This document shows positions 1 to 5,658 of a stretch of DNA of 6,079 bases, piece by piece. Positions within the stretch are counted from its first letter, which is position 1, and every line of letters starts with the position of its first letter. Source of the DNA: JBGPJM01 sp041485385 (GTDB taxonomy: Bacteria > Planctomycetota > Phycisphaerae > Phycisphaerales > UBA1924); the NCBI GenBank assembly GCA_041485385.1, contig JBGPJM010000262.1, positions 1 to 6,079 on the forward strand, given 5' to 3'. The position numbers and the translations under genes were made by a program. The notes beneath the pieces were generated by a model, which saw only the letters and a program-made list of their open reading frames with translations, ran no database searches and was not told the origin of the DNA.

Positions 1-1
1 C

Positions 2-100
2 TGCATCTCTCGATCCTTCTCGTCCCCTGTTCCCCGCCTCGCGTCCCGCCTCCCCGCGTCGTCTCTTCTCAGCGCCCTCCGCGCCTCAGCGAGAGATGCA
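2..100. repeat. 11-bp perfect inverted repeat bracketing a pyrimidine-rich stretch
   Basis: TGCATCTCTCG (2-12) is the exact reverse complement of CGAGAGATGCA (90-100). The 77 bases between are almost all C and T in the first part and contain the direct repeat TCCCCGCCTCGCGTC (31-45) / CCGCCTCCCCGCGTC (46-60). The arms could mark the ends of a small dispersed element or of a long-loop hairpin. The left arm lies at the window edge, so the real boundary may be outside. Confidence 0.5.
68..92. repeat. Short CTCAGCG/CTCCGCG repeats resembling a widespread intergenic repeat
   Basis: Three near-identical 7-base words stand head to tail: CTCAGCG (68-74), CTCCGCG (77-83) and CTCAGCG (85-91), with 8-9 base spacing. 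The whole stretch resembles the CTCTGCG-type repeats often seen between genes in planctomycetes and other bacteria. This is recognition from memory and was not checked against other copies. Confidence 0.45.
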
Positions 101-185
101 TTTCAGCGTTCGCCCCAAACACGCAGCCACTAACCACCACAACTCACCGCACCACAATCACTTACATCAAAAACACCCCAAAATT

Positions 186-280
186 GAACCTCACAAAACC
201 CCCGAAAACCTCAAAAAACCCACCCCGAACCTCAAAAAACCCCCCTCGAACCTCAAAAAACCTCCCCGAACCTCCCGGCC
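186..280. repeat. Imperfect tandem repeat, about 20-bp unit
   Basis: Five copies of a unit of the form GAACCTCAAAAAACCCCCC begin at 186, 204, 227, 248 and 268, giving periods of 18, 23, 21 and 20 bases; the last copy is truncated. On the minus strand it reads as repeated GGTTTTTTGAGGTTC. The unit lengths vary and no frame gives a plausible protein, so it is taken as non-coding. It lies in the gap beyond the prepilin gene. Confidence 0.8.
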
Positions 281-430
281 ACCTCCCCACGCACCCTCAG
301 CCCGCAAGCCCCACAACGAGAGCCGAGCCCACTCTGATGAACGTATTCCGTGACAAACCCAGCATGTACGCAAGAAACGGCGGCGCGGTCAGCAACTCGC
401 CCGGCGCCGGCTGGATGCAGGAGAACCTCT

Positions 431-474
431 CCGAACTGGCGGTGCCGATCCGACGCTCACCCCGGCCAGTTCGG
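431..474 (-). terminator. Hairpin straddling the prepilin stop codon, possible transcript 3' end
   Basis: A perfect 10-bp inverted repeat, CCGAACTGGC (431-440) and GCCAGTTCGG (465-474), flanks 24 bases. Inside it a further GGTG/CACC pairing (441-444 with 458-461) is possible. The stem includes the last codons of the prepilin gene and the loop holds its TGA. No run of Ts follows on the minus strand, so it is not a classical intrinsic terminator. It may still stabilise or end the transcript. Confidence 0.35.
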
Positions 475-1242
475 CGCCGGCAGGAACGTGTAGTCCTTCG
501 TGGTGTTGACGACACCCCGCGGCACGGTGAGAGTGGTCCCTACGTGCATGTCGGCGAACAGGAGATTGGCCTCGACCGACCGATCGGAGTACCAGCGCTG
601 CCCGCGATCGCCGTCTTCCTGGAAGTTGTAGATCGGGTGCGTCCCGAGAACCCACGTGGTGGTGGGCGTGACGAGGTAGGGCATCTTCCCCCCTTGCAGC
701 GGCACGAGCGTCGCGCGGTCCTCGCCGGTGAGCGTGTGGTCGTTGAGCGTGTAGCTCGAACCCAGGAGGTCGTACATCGATTCGACATACCCGATCCCCG
801 GCACGTCGCCCCCCTTGTCCGACGGAGAGCGGAACGACTCCATCTCAAACGGCACGTCCTCGGAGTCCGGCGGCACGTCCTCGTTGAGCAGGTACCGGTT
901 GAGCGGGCGTCGCTCCGGCCCGTACTCGTTGATGCCGTACGCCGGCAGCGTCCCCTTCTTGCCGCCGAAGAGCGCGCCGATGTTGGCCGTGAACCCGCCC
1001 CCGACGTCCACGCGCACCTGCGGCAGCGTGTTGTCGTAGTCGTTGAAGTACATGGTCAGCCCGATCCCCAGCTGCTGCAGGCGGGTGGCACAGGTCACGG
1101 CCCTGGCCCGCGCGCGGGCCTTCCCGATCGCCGGGAGCAGGATGCTGATCAGCAGCCCGATCACCGCGATCACCACCAGCAGCTCGATCAACGTGAACCC
1201 GGCCCGCCCTCGGTGCCGCCCCGTCGTTCGAGGAGTCCTCAT
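457..1242 (-). CDS. Prepilin-type N-terminal cleavage/methylation domain protein (type II/IV pseudopilin-like)
   Basis: This 261-residue protein starts with a basic leader (residues 1-15, ending RAG). It is followed by FTLIELLVVIAVIGLLISILLPA, in which Phe16 is the expected mature N-terminus and Glu20 the conserved Glu5. A PilD-type peptidase would cut after Gly15 and methylate Phe16. The first helix carries on as KARARARAVTCATRLQQLG, as in many planctomycete pseudopilins. The rest is a soluble domain with RRPLNRYL (111-118), FRSPSDKGG (137-145) and a C-terminal ANLLFADMHVG motif (225-235). These are features I associate with the large DUF1559-like and H-x-G prepilin families of planctomycetes. 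The ATG at 1242 shares its TG with the phosphatase stop (ATGA), and GGAGG lies 9 bases upstream. Longer readings of this frame lie inside the phosphatase gene and are not real. It is probably translocated to the periplasm or surface; whether it builds a pilus is unknown. Confidence 0.92.
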   Translation of the reverse strand: MRTPRTTGRHRGRAGFTLIELLVVIAVIGLLISILLPAIGKARARARAVTCATRLQQLGIGLTMYFNDYDNTLPQVRVDVGGGFTANIGALFGGKKGTLPAYGINEYGPERRPLNRYLLNEDVPPDSEDVPFEMESFRSPSDKGGDVPGIGYVESMYDLLGSSYTLNDHTLTGEDRATLVPLQGGKMPYLVTPTTTWVLGTHPIYNFQEDGDRGQRWYSDRSVEANLLFADMHVGTTLTVPRGVVNTTKDYTFLPAPNWPG

Positions 1243-1781
1243 GTCGCGCTCCCTCCATCGCCGGCGCCCAGCACCTCGTCCAGCAGCCCTGCGCAGGCAC
1301 CGTGCAGGATCCAGTACATCTTCTCGAACCCGTCCGCCCCGCCATGATAGGGGTCGGGAACGTCCGGCCCGCGCTGTTCCCGGCCCACGCGCCCGTCCCC
1401 CGCCGCGGAGTCGAACGATCGCATCATCCGGACCATCACCCGCCGGTCCGGCTCGAGCTCCACGACGTGCGCATAGTTTGACCGGTCCATGACCAGGAGC
1501 AAGTCGAAACGATCGAAATCCCGGCGCGGGTCGATCTGCCGGGCCACGTGATCCAGCCCCAGACCATACCGGCGGGCCACGTCGACGGTGCGGGGGTCCG
1601 GCCCCTGCCCCGCGTGCCACGCGCCCGTGCCGCAGGAGTCGAGCGTGAACGCCGCGCGCACGCCCCGCTCCTCGGCCAGCGAGCCGAAGATCGCCTCGGC
1701 CAGCGGCGAGCGGCAGATGTTCCCCATGCACACGAACAGCAGACGCCGGGTCCGCGTGATATCGAACTCCCCGTCTCCCAC
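1239..1781 (-). CDS. Low-molecular-weight protein-tyrosine phosphatase
   Basis: This 180-residue enzyme removes phosphate from tyrosine (in some members arginine) residues through a cysteinyl-phosphate intermediate, in the cytoplasm. The P-loop VCMGNICRSP (residues 17-26) holds the nucleophile Cys18 and Arg24, fitting C-x5-R-S. The general acid is in DPY (143-145), which is followed by GGADGFEKM, the usual context. DLLLVMDRSN (93-102) is the conserved inner strand. It is longer than the usual 150-160 residues because of a short N-terminal extension and an arginine/glycine-rich insert before DPY. The GTG start at 1781 has AGGAG 6 bases upstream. It lies 22 bp after the glycosyltransferase-like gene, and its stop overlaps the prepilin start (ATGA). 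Such phosphatases often regulate polysaccharide export with a partner tyrosine kinase, but no kinase is visible here. Arginine phosphatase activity cannot be excluded. Confidence 0.95.
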   Translation of the reverse strand: MGDGEFDITRTRRLLFVCMGNICRSPLAEAIFGSLAEERGVRAAFTLDSCGTGAWHAGQGPDPRTVDVARRYGLGLDHVARQIDPRRDFDRFDLLLVMDRSNYAHVVELEPDRRVMVRMMRSFDSAAGDGRVGREQRGPDVPDPYHGGADGFEKMYWILHGACAGLLDEVLGAGDGGSAT

Positions 1782-1793
1782 GGCGTGCTCCTG
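1782..1793 (-). promoter_or_regulatory. Ribosome binding site for the phosphatase GTG start
   Basis: Reading the minus strand, AGGAG stands 6 bases before the GTG at 1781, inside the 22-bp gap after the glycosyltransferase-like gene. It supports the GTG as the true start and independent translation initiation. Confidence 0.6.
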
Positions 1794-1803
1794 CTGGCCG
1801 CAT

Positions 1804-3009
1804 TCATGCTACGGAAATGGCGGGGCTCCCGGGCCGGCGCGCGGTTTCGGTCCCGGAATCATCGACCAGTTCGCGGCAAACATCCAGTACCACCCGCTCC
1901 AGCGTCCGATCATTGGGCGGCGAGGGGATCGAGCGGGCCTGCACGGAGGCTCCGCGACGCACCGCGGGGTCGTCGATGAGCGGCAGCATCGCGCCGGCGA
2001 GCCCCGATGTCCCCTCGCCCCGCGCGGGAACGATGCTCCACCCCAGGGCCCGGATCCTCTCGGCCGCCTCGATAACCGGCGCGATCACCGGCACGCCGCG
2101 CGTGCACGCGCAGGCGATCATCACCGGCCCGGCGGAGAGCTCCGGCCCGCCCTCGGCGGCGCGCCGCGTGCGCAGGTCGCACACGGCCAGATCGCAGGCG
2201 GCCAGCAGATCCTCCATCGATCCCTCCCACTCGATCATGCCCCAGCGACGTCCGTGCGCTCGCACGAGCCGCGCCGCCCGTCGTCGCTGCTGGAGGGCCA
2301 CGGGCGTGCGGTCGCCGGCGCCCCACCTCGGCGTCAATCCGACGACGCGCCCCCCCATCGTGTAGATCAGGCCCATCGTGAACGTGAATCGGCGGACGTC
2401 GGCCGCTCCGGGGGGATCGGCCAGCAGCAGCACGGCCACGTCCGCCTCGTCCAGGTCGAGCCGCTCGCGGGCGGCGCGCCGGGAGGCGGCCAGCGTCTCT
2501 TCATCGGGCAACGCGGGGACATACTGCGCGGTGCGGACGTCGTCGGCGCCGGCGATCCGCCATGCCGCGCCGTCCGCCTCGCTCAGCGCCACAGTGGTCG
2601 CGCCCGGGAACCCCATGCGCGACCGCACGCCCGCGGTCCAGCCAGCGGACGCCCAGGGCCCGCGGATCATGACACCCACCCGTGGCACGCCGCCGAAGCA
2701 CAGCCGCCCCAGCGCCATCGCGCCGACCGACCAGCCCACGACGACGTCCGGGCGTGCCAGGGTGCGCGCGGCCCGTCGGCACCCCCGCCACGACAGCTCC
2801 GGCACGCCCAGCACCGGCGACACGAGCCTCTCGACGCGCAAACCCGCCCGGCGAGCCCTCGCCTCGTCGGACTCGGTGCCGATCAACCAGACATCATGGT
2901 GCGCCGATGCACCGCCCGGACTCTCCAGCAGAGCGCGGCAGGCGAGCAACGCCTCCTCGCCCGCGTCCGGCGCCCGCCCGCTTGCTTCGACCAGGTGCAG
3001 GATCCGCAT
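1804..3009 (-). CDS. Glycosyltransferase-like protein (GT-B fold, GT4-type)
   Basis: This 401-residue cytoplasmic-looking protein probably transfers a sugar from a nucleotide donor to an envelope or secreted glycan. The N-terminus MRILHLVEASG is the usual first strand of GT4-type enzymes, and DVVVGWSVGAMALG (88-101) and PRVGVMIRGPW (109-119) fit the acceptor domain. The C-terminal domain shows ADVAVLLLADPPG (189-201), WEGSMEDLLAACDLAVC (261-277), which corresponds to the usual G-x-x-x-D-L-x-x-x-x-A-D stretch, and RGVPVIAPVIEA (304-315), which matches the G-x-P-V-I-A donor-site loop. The acidic residue normally found five positions before that glycine appears to be Cys300 rather than Glu, so the E-x7-E donor motif is not intact. 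The ATG directly follows the stop of lipoprotein B. GGGAGGA lies about 11 bases upstream, inside the preceding gene. The family call is fairly sure; substrate, and even activity, are not. Confidence 0.68.
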   Translation of the reverse strand: MRILHLVEASGRAPDAGEEALLACRALLESPGGASAHHDVWLIGTESDEARARRAGLRVERLVSPVLGVPELSWRGCRRAARTLARPDVVVGWSVGAMALGRLCFGGVPRVGVMIRGPWASAGWTAGVRSRMGFPGATTVALSEADGAAWRIAGADDVRTAQYVPALPDEETLAASRRAARERLDLDEADVAVLLLADPPGAADVRRFTFTMGLIYTMGGRVVGLTPRWGAGDRTPVALQQRRRAARLVRAHGRRWGMIEWEGSMEDLLAACDLAVCDLRTRRAAEGGPELSAGPVMIACACTRGVPVIAPVIEAAERIRALGWSIVPARGEGTSGLAGAMLPLIDDPAVRRGASVQARSIPSPPNDRTLERVVLDVCRELVDDSGTETARRPGSPAISVA

Positions 3010-3699
3010 CTACTGGTCGATCCTCCCGTCGCCCACACGCTTCTCGTGCTTGATGAACAGGTACGCCACGCCCTTTCCGAATCGCTCGGCCAGCGACTGC
3101 TGCGCGCCGATCCGCTCGCTGGTCGAGCGCGGCGGCGAACCCTGCTTCTGCGGGGCCGTGATCGTCAGCGGGTGCCATTCCTCCAGGGACCCGTCCTCCG
3201 GCGGCCAGAGGCGTCGTTTGGTCTTCACGTCGATCACCTTCACGCGCCCCGTCGCCTCGGGGACATAGTTCTCCCCATCGGCCGTGAGCGTGAAACTGTC
3301 CATGGTGACGTACACCACCACCTCGGCCCCGACGGCCTCGCCCATCTCCGCGATCCCCAGCGGCGTGCCGTATCTCTCCCGCTCGGTCAGGGCCAGCATG
3401 TCCTGCGAGGAGATCATCGTCTTGATCTTCCCCTCGGCGGCCAGGACCTGCTCGGCGGTCATGCCGATCTGTCTCCGGACAGTGCGGTTGGGGAGCCTGC
3501 TCGCCCGATCATCCACGAAGACCACGGTCGGTCGCGTCCTGTCGAGGTCGTACAGCTTCTGCACCTTCTCCGGCCCCATGATCACCAGCGCGGCCCCGCC
3601 GACGATGTTGCACGAGCCCAGCGCGACGGCCAGCGCCGCCGCCGCCGCGCCCGCGATCCACCGCCCCGTCCGCCGCAATGTCCTGCCGGGAGTGTTCAT
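3010..3699 (-). CDS. Putative lipoprotein B, unknown function (paralogue of lipoprotein A)
   Basis: This 229-residue protein has a clear lipoprotein signal: basic residues in the first 13 positions, an alanine-rich core and the lipobox LGSC with Cys30. It should be exported and lipid-anchored. The mature region contains TVVFVDDRASRLP (58-70), an AEQVLAAEGKIKTMISSQD helix and turn region (82-100), GEAVGAEVVVYV (120-131) and a VIDVKTKRRLWP strand (155-166). It resembles lipoprotein A in placement and wording: VVFVDDR against VVVAADR, GEAVGAEVVVYV against AKELGVERLVFV, and LFIKH against LFYKH near the C-terminus. Repeated beta strands with a conserved Gly-Ala-(Asp/Glu) turn are seen in outer-membrane-associated CsgG- or TolB-N-like folds, which is only a hypothesis here. 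AAGG lies 5 bases before the ATG. The stop TAG directly abuts the ATG of the glycosyltransferase-like gene, which suggests translational coupling. Confidence 0.83.
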   Translation of the reverse strand: MNTPGRTLRRTGRWIAGAAAAALAVALGSCNIVGGAALVIMGPEKVQKLYDLDRTRPTVVFVDDRASRLPNRTVRRQIGMTAEQVLAAEGKIKTMISSQDMLALTERERYGTPLGIAEMGEAVGAEVVVYVTMDSFTLTADGENYVPEATGRVKVIDVKTKRRLWPPEDGSLEEWHPLTITAPQKQGSPPRSTSERIGAQQSLAERFGKGVAYLFIKHEKRVGDGRIDQ

Positions 3700-3715
3700 G
3701 ACGGCCTTGGTCCGT

Positions 3716-4411
3716 TCAATAGTCGATGATGTTCGCCTCGTCGTGCTTGTAGAAGAGCCACGACGCGCGGTCGATGAGGTGAAGGGCGAGCACCTTCTGC
3801 ACGTCCGATTGTGACATCTGCGCCGGCCCCAGCGCCTTCTCCTTGGTCGGGAAGGAGACGACGGTGTGTTCCTGGAACGCGAAGTTCTCCGCGCCCGGGC
3901 CGTCGGCCTCCACCACGCCGATGCTCGCCGAGGCCAGGCCCTTCCACAGATACTGGTTCCCCGGCTCGTGCAGCCGGAACTCGTGCACGTCCACGAAGAC
4001 CAGCCTTTCGACGCCCAGCTCCTTGGCGAGCTGGTCCGTGGTCATCGCTATCCAGCGGGGATTCTGGTACTGGAAGTTCAGCACGCTCTCCGGTGGCACC
4101 CATCCGCTCGCTCCCACCTTCTCCTTCAGATGCTCGGCGATCGTTACCGTGAGCTGTCCGACCAGATCCGGATAGTCCGCCTGGATCATCCGGTCGGCGG
4201 CGACCACGACGGCGAACGACTTCCCGGCCAGCCCCTTGTACTTGGCCTCGACCGTGTGCGAACCCTTGAGCTCCGCCGAGCGCAGGAAGGGGGCCAAGAT
4301 GTTGCACCCGCCCGCGGCGGCGCCCAGGAGAATCGCGCCGATCGCCGCCAGGGGGCGCATCCCGGCCCGGCCCCGGCGAAGATCACGTGCATGCGGCCTG
4401 CTCCACACCAT
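3716..4411 (-). CDS. Putative lipoprotein A, unknown function (paralogue of lipoprotein B)
   Basis: I do not recognise this 231-residue protein as a named family. It has an arginine-rich N-terminus, a hydrophobic stretch at residues 21-34 and a cysteine at 36 in the context AAGGC. This looks like a lipoprotein signal with a weak lipobox, since Ala rather than Leu is at -3. The mature part has alternating strands and helices, with hydrophobic strands FAVVVAAD (66-73) and RLVFVDVHEF (136-145) and a helix LAKELG (128-133). This pattern recalls CsgG/TolB-N-like periplasmic domains, though only by eye. Several segments align with the next gene (see lipoprotein B). The start at 4411 is chosen because GAGAGGA stands 8 bases upstream. 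An inner ATG at 4360 would begin MRPLAAIG and give a more typical short signal peptide, but it has no clear ribosome binding site. The next gene begins 16 bp after the stop. Confidence 0.8.
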   Translation of the reverse strand: MVWSRPHARDLRRGRAGMRPLAAIGAILLGAAAGGCNILAPFLRSAELKGSHTVEAKYKGLAGKSFAVVVAADRMIQADYPDLVGQLTVTIAEHLKEKVGASGWVPPESVLNFQYQNPRWIAMTTDQLAKELGVERLVFVDVHEFRLHEPGNQYLWKGLASASIGVVEADGPGAENFAFQEHTVVSFPTKEKALGPAQMSQSDVQKVLALHLIDRASWLFYKHDEANIIDY

Positions 4412-4487
4412 CCGGCTGGTCCTCTCGTGCTTGCTCTTCCGCCGCCGTTGCGCCGCTCCCTCGCGGCACGGGCTGGGCATCATCGCA

Positions 4488-4910
4488 TCATGGCCCCGTC
4501 CACGTCGCGAGCTTGTACACCCACGACACCGACCATAGCCCCGCCGCCACCCAAAGGACACGCGGCCTCAGCAGCGTACCGCACACCCACCCGAGGCGTG
4601 AACCCAGCACGCACACGTGAAGGCACCCCCAGAACCCGACCGCCGTACCCAGCGCCAGCATCGCTCCCATCGGCTGGACAGCCAGGGCCTCCAGCGGCTG
4701 GGCGTGGGCCGCGTGCGCGAACGCCGTCGTCATGCCGCACGTCGGGCAGGGCTTCCCCGTCACGGCCAGCCACCCGCACCGGGGCAGGCCCAGCTGCTCG
4801 TGCGTGCCATGACCCGCCTCCGCGGGCTGGAGCACCGACGCCACGACGAGCACGGCCAGAAGGACCCCCGCCGCCAGACCAGCCACGATCCGTTCGCCGC
4901 GCGTCGCCAC
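4488..4910 (-). CDS. DUF2752 family small membrane protein
   Basis: This is a 140-residue protein of unknown function. From the GTG at 4910, a hydrophobic segment at about residues 8-27 is followed by a cysteine-rich loop: CGW at 45-47, then GKPCPTCGMTTAF at 52-64. Two further hydrophobic segments follow at about 82-103 and 118-136, so three membrane passes are likely. The CP-x-CG-x-T core directly before a membrane segment is the signature of DUF2752, a family common in planctomycetes and Bacteroidetes. The start at 4910 is chosen because AAAGGA lies 5 bases before it. The frame is open up to a GTG at 5012, which would add 34 polar residues and overlap the phosphodiesterase gene by 20 bases; that start has no obvious ribosome binding site. 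The spaced cysteines could bind metal or form disulfides, but this is speculation. It sits alone between gaps of 82 and 76 bp. Confidence 0.85.
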   Translation of the reverse strand: MATRGERIVAGLAAGVLLAVLVVASVLQPAEAGHGTHEQLGLPRCGWLAVTGKPCPTCGMTTAFAHAAHAQPLEALAVQPMGAMLALGTAVGFWGCLHVCVLGSRLGWVCGTLLRPRVLWVAAGLWSVSWVYKLATWTGP

Positions 4911-4923
4911 GGCGTTCCTTTCG
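4911..4923 (-). promoter_or_regulatory. Ribosome binding site deciding the DUF2752 start
   Basis: On the minus strand CGAAAGGAACGCC precedes the GTG at 4910. AAAGGA ends 5 bases before the start codon, an ideal spacing. It favours the 140-residue form over the 174-residue form starting at 5012. Confidence 0.6.
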
Positions 4924-4992
4924 GCTGGCAACCCGCATCGGATCCGTGGCCGAGTATTCTCTCGGAAGACCACCGTACTGCTGAGCGGGGGC

Positions 4993-5658
4993 TCATACCT
5001 GCTGTGGTCCACCGAGCAGGCGCCAGGGCGTGTCGGTGATCACCGCATCCGGCGCCAGCTCAAGGCAGCGCCGATGGTGCTCCGCCGTCGTGGGGCCGTA
5101 GAGGTACGTGGCGATGCCGTCGCTGCGGAGCATCTCCAGGTCCTCGCGCGACGCGGCCCCCAGCCGCCAGACCACCACCGCGGGTTTCACTTTGTCGAAC
5201 AGGAACACCGGCAGGATGGGACGTCGCGCATGGATCACGCCGAACGGGACGCGCGCCCGCTTGCCCGCCCGCAGCGCCAACAGGTAGTTGAACGATGTGA
5301 CCACGACCCGGGTGCCGCCCGGCCGATCGGTCAGGACCCGCGCCGTCTCATCCAGGGCGCCGGGGCACTTGATCTCGATGTCCCATTCCAGGTCCCCGAA
5401 CGAGCCCAGCGCGCTCTCGAGGGTCGGTACGTCGTGCCCCGCCGCTCGGCACAGCTCGGCCCGGGTCATCCCCGCCACCTCCGCCCCTCCCGGCGCCAGC
5501 GGGTCGTGGAACAGCACCGCCTGCCCGTCGGCCGTCAGCCGGACGTCCACCTCCACCCCATGGGCCCCGATGTCCGTCGCCGCCTGGATCGCCTCCAGGG
5601 TGTTCTCCCGCGCCGCCTCATGGAATCCGCGATGGGCGAAGACCTTCACGCGGCTCAC
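4993..5658 (-). CDS. Glycerophosphodiester phosphodiesterase family protein
   Basis: This enzyme family hydrolyses glycerophosphodiesters to glycerol 3-phosphate and an alcohol, using a TIM-barrel fold and usually a divalent metal. With the GTG start at 5658 the protein has 221 residues, a little shorter than the usual 240-250. The catalytic signature is complete: HRG at residues 9-11, ENT at 18-20, EVDV at 36-39 (metal-binding Glu and Asp) and FHDP at 50-53 (second catalytic His). The C-terminal strand reads DAVITDTPW, as in other members. The open frame extends further upstream, but that part lies inside sucC. The GTG start is preferred because it gives a 4-base GTGA overlap with the sucC stop and places the HRG motif close to the N-terminus, as is normal. 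There is no signal peptide, so it is probably cytoplasmic. The exact substrate is unknown. Confidence 0.93.
   Translation of the reverse strand: MSRVKVFAHRGFHEAARENTLEAIQAATDIGAHGVEVDVRLTADGQAVLFHDPLAPGGAEVAGMTRAELCRAAGHDVPTLESALGSFGDLEWDIEIKCPGALDETARVLTDRPGGTRVVVTSFNYLLALRAGKRARVPFGVIHARRPILPVFLFDKVKPAVVVWRLGAASREDLEMLRSDGIATYLYGPTTAEHHRRCLELAPDAVITDTPWRLLGGPQQV

Larger units (their letters stand above)
1..456. other. Non-coding region downstream of the prepilin gene
   Basis: No convincing gene is seen here on either strand. From left to right it holds a pyrimidine-rich stretch bounded by an inverted repeat (2-100), a G-poor, A- and C-rich tract (about 111-270, with only 9 G in 160 bases on the plus strand) containing the tandem repeat, and a mixed-composition spacer (281-430) ending in the hairpin at the prepilin stop. 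A perfect palindrome CCGGCGCCGG lies at 401-410. Short open frames here are low-complexity, lack ribosome binding sites, and owe their repeats to the DNA repeat. Confidence 0.75.

Noticed and set aside
199..267. G-runs on the minus strand as a possible G-quadruplex
   Set aside because: The runs are separated by about 13-18 bases, mostly longer than usual quadruplex loops.
96..353. Plus-strand frame with repeated NLKKPP peptides
   Set aside because: The peptide repeat follows from the roughly 20-bp DNA repeat, no usable ribosome binding site precedes the ATG, and composition is extreme.
191..373. Minus-strand frame with repeated GGFLRF peptides downstream of the prepilin
   Set aside because: The start is TTG without a ribosome binding site, and the peptide repeat is again the DNA repeat read in one frame.
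1..456. CRISPR array
   Set aside because: Units are short, contiguous and imperfect, without unique spacers, and no cas gene is present.
1105..1120. Perfect 16-bp palindrome GGCCCGCGCGCGGGCC
   Set aside because: It encodes part of the Ala-Arg alternation after the prepilin helix and is explained by GCC/CGC/GCG/CGG codons. A regulatory role is not needed to explain it.
184..1347. Long plus-strand open frame of 387 codons
   Set aside because: It runs antisense to the prepilin gene, has no family resemblance, is rich in Arg, Pro and His, and begins in the tandem repeat. Long antisense frames are expected in GC-rich DNA.
457..1803. 448-codon version of the prepilin frame
   Set aside because: Its first 187 codons lie inside the phosphatase gene in another frame. 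The prepilin leader and ribosome binding site place the start at 1242.
1588..3729. Plus-strand open frame of 713 codons
   Set aside because: It is antisense to the glycosyltransferase-like and lipoprotein B genes, which show real motifs and ribosome binding sites. Its translation is low-complexity Arg/His/Pro text without domains.
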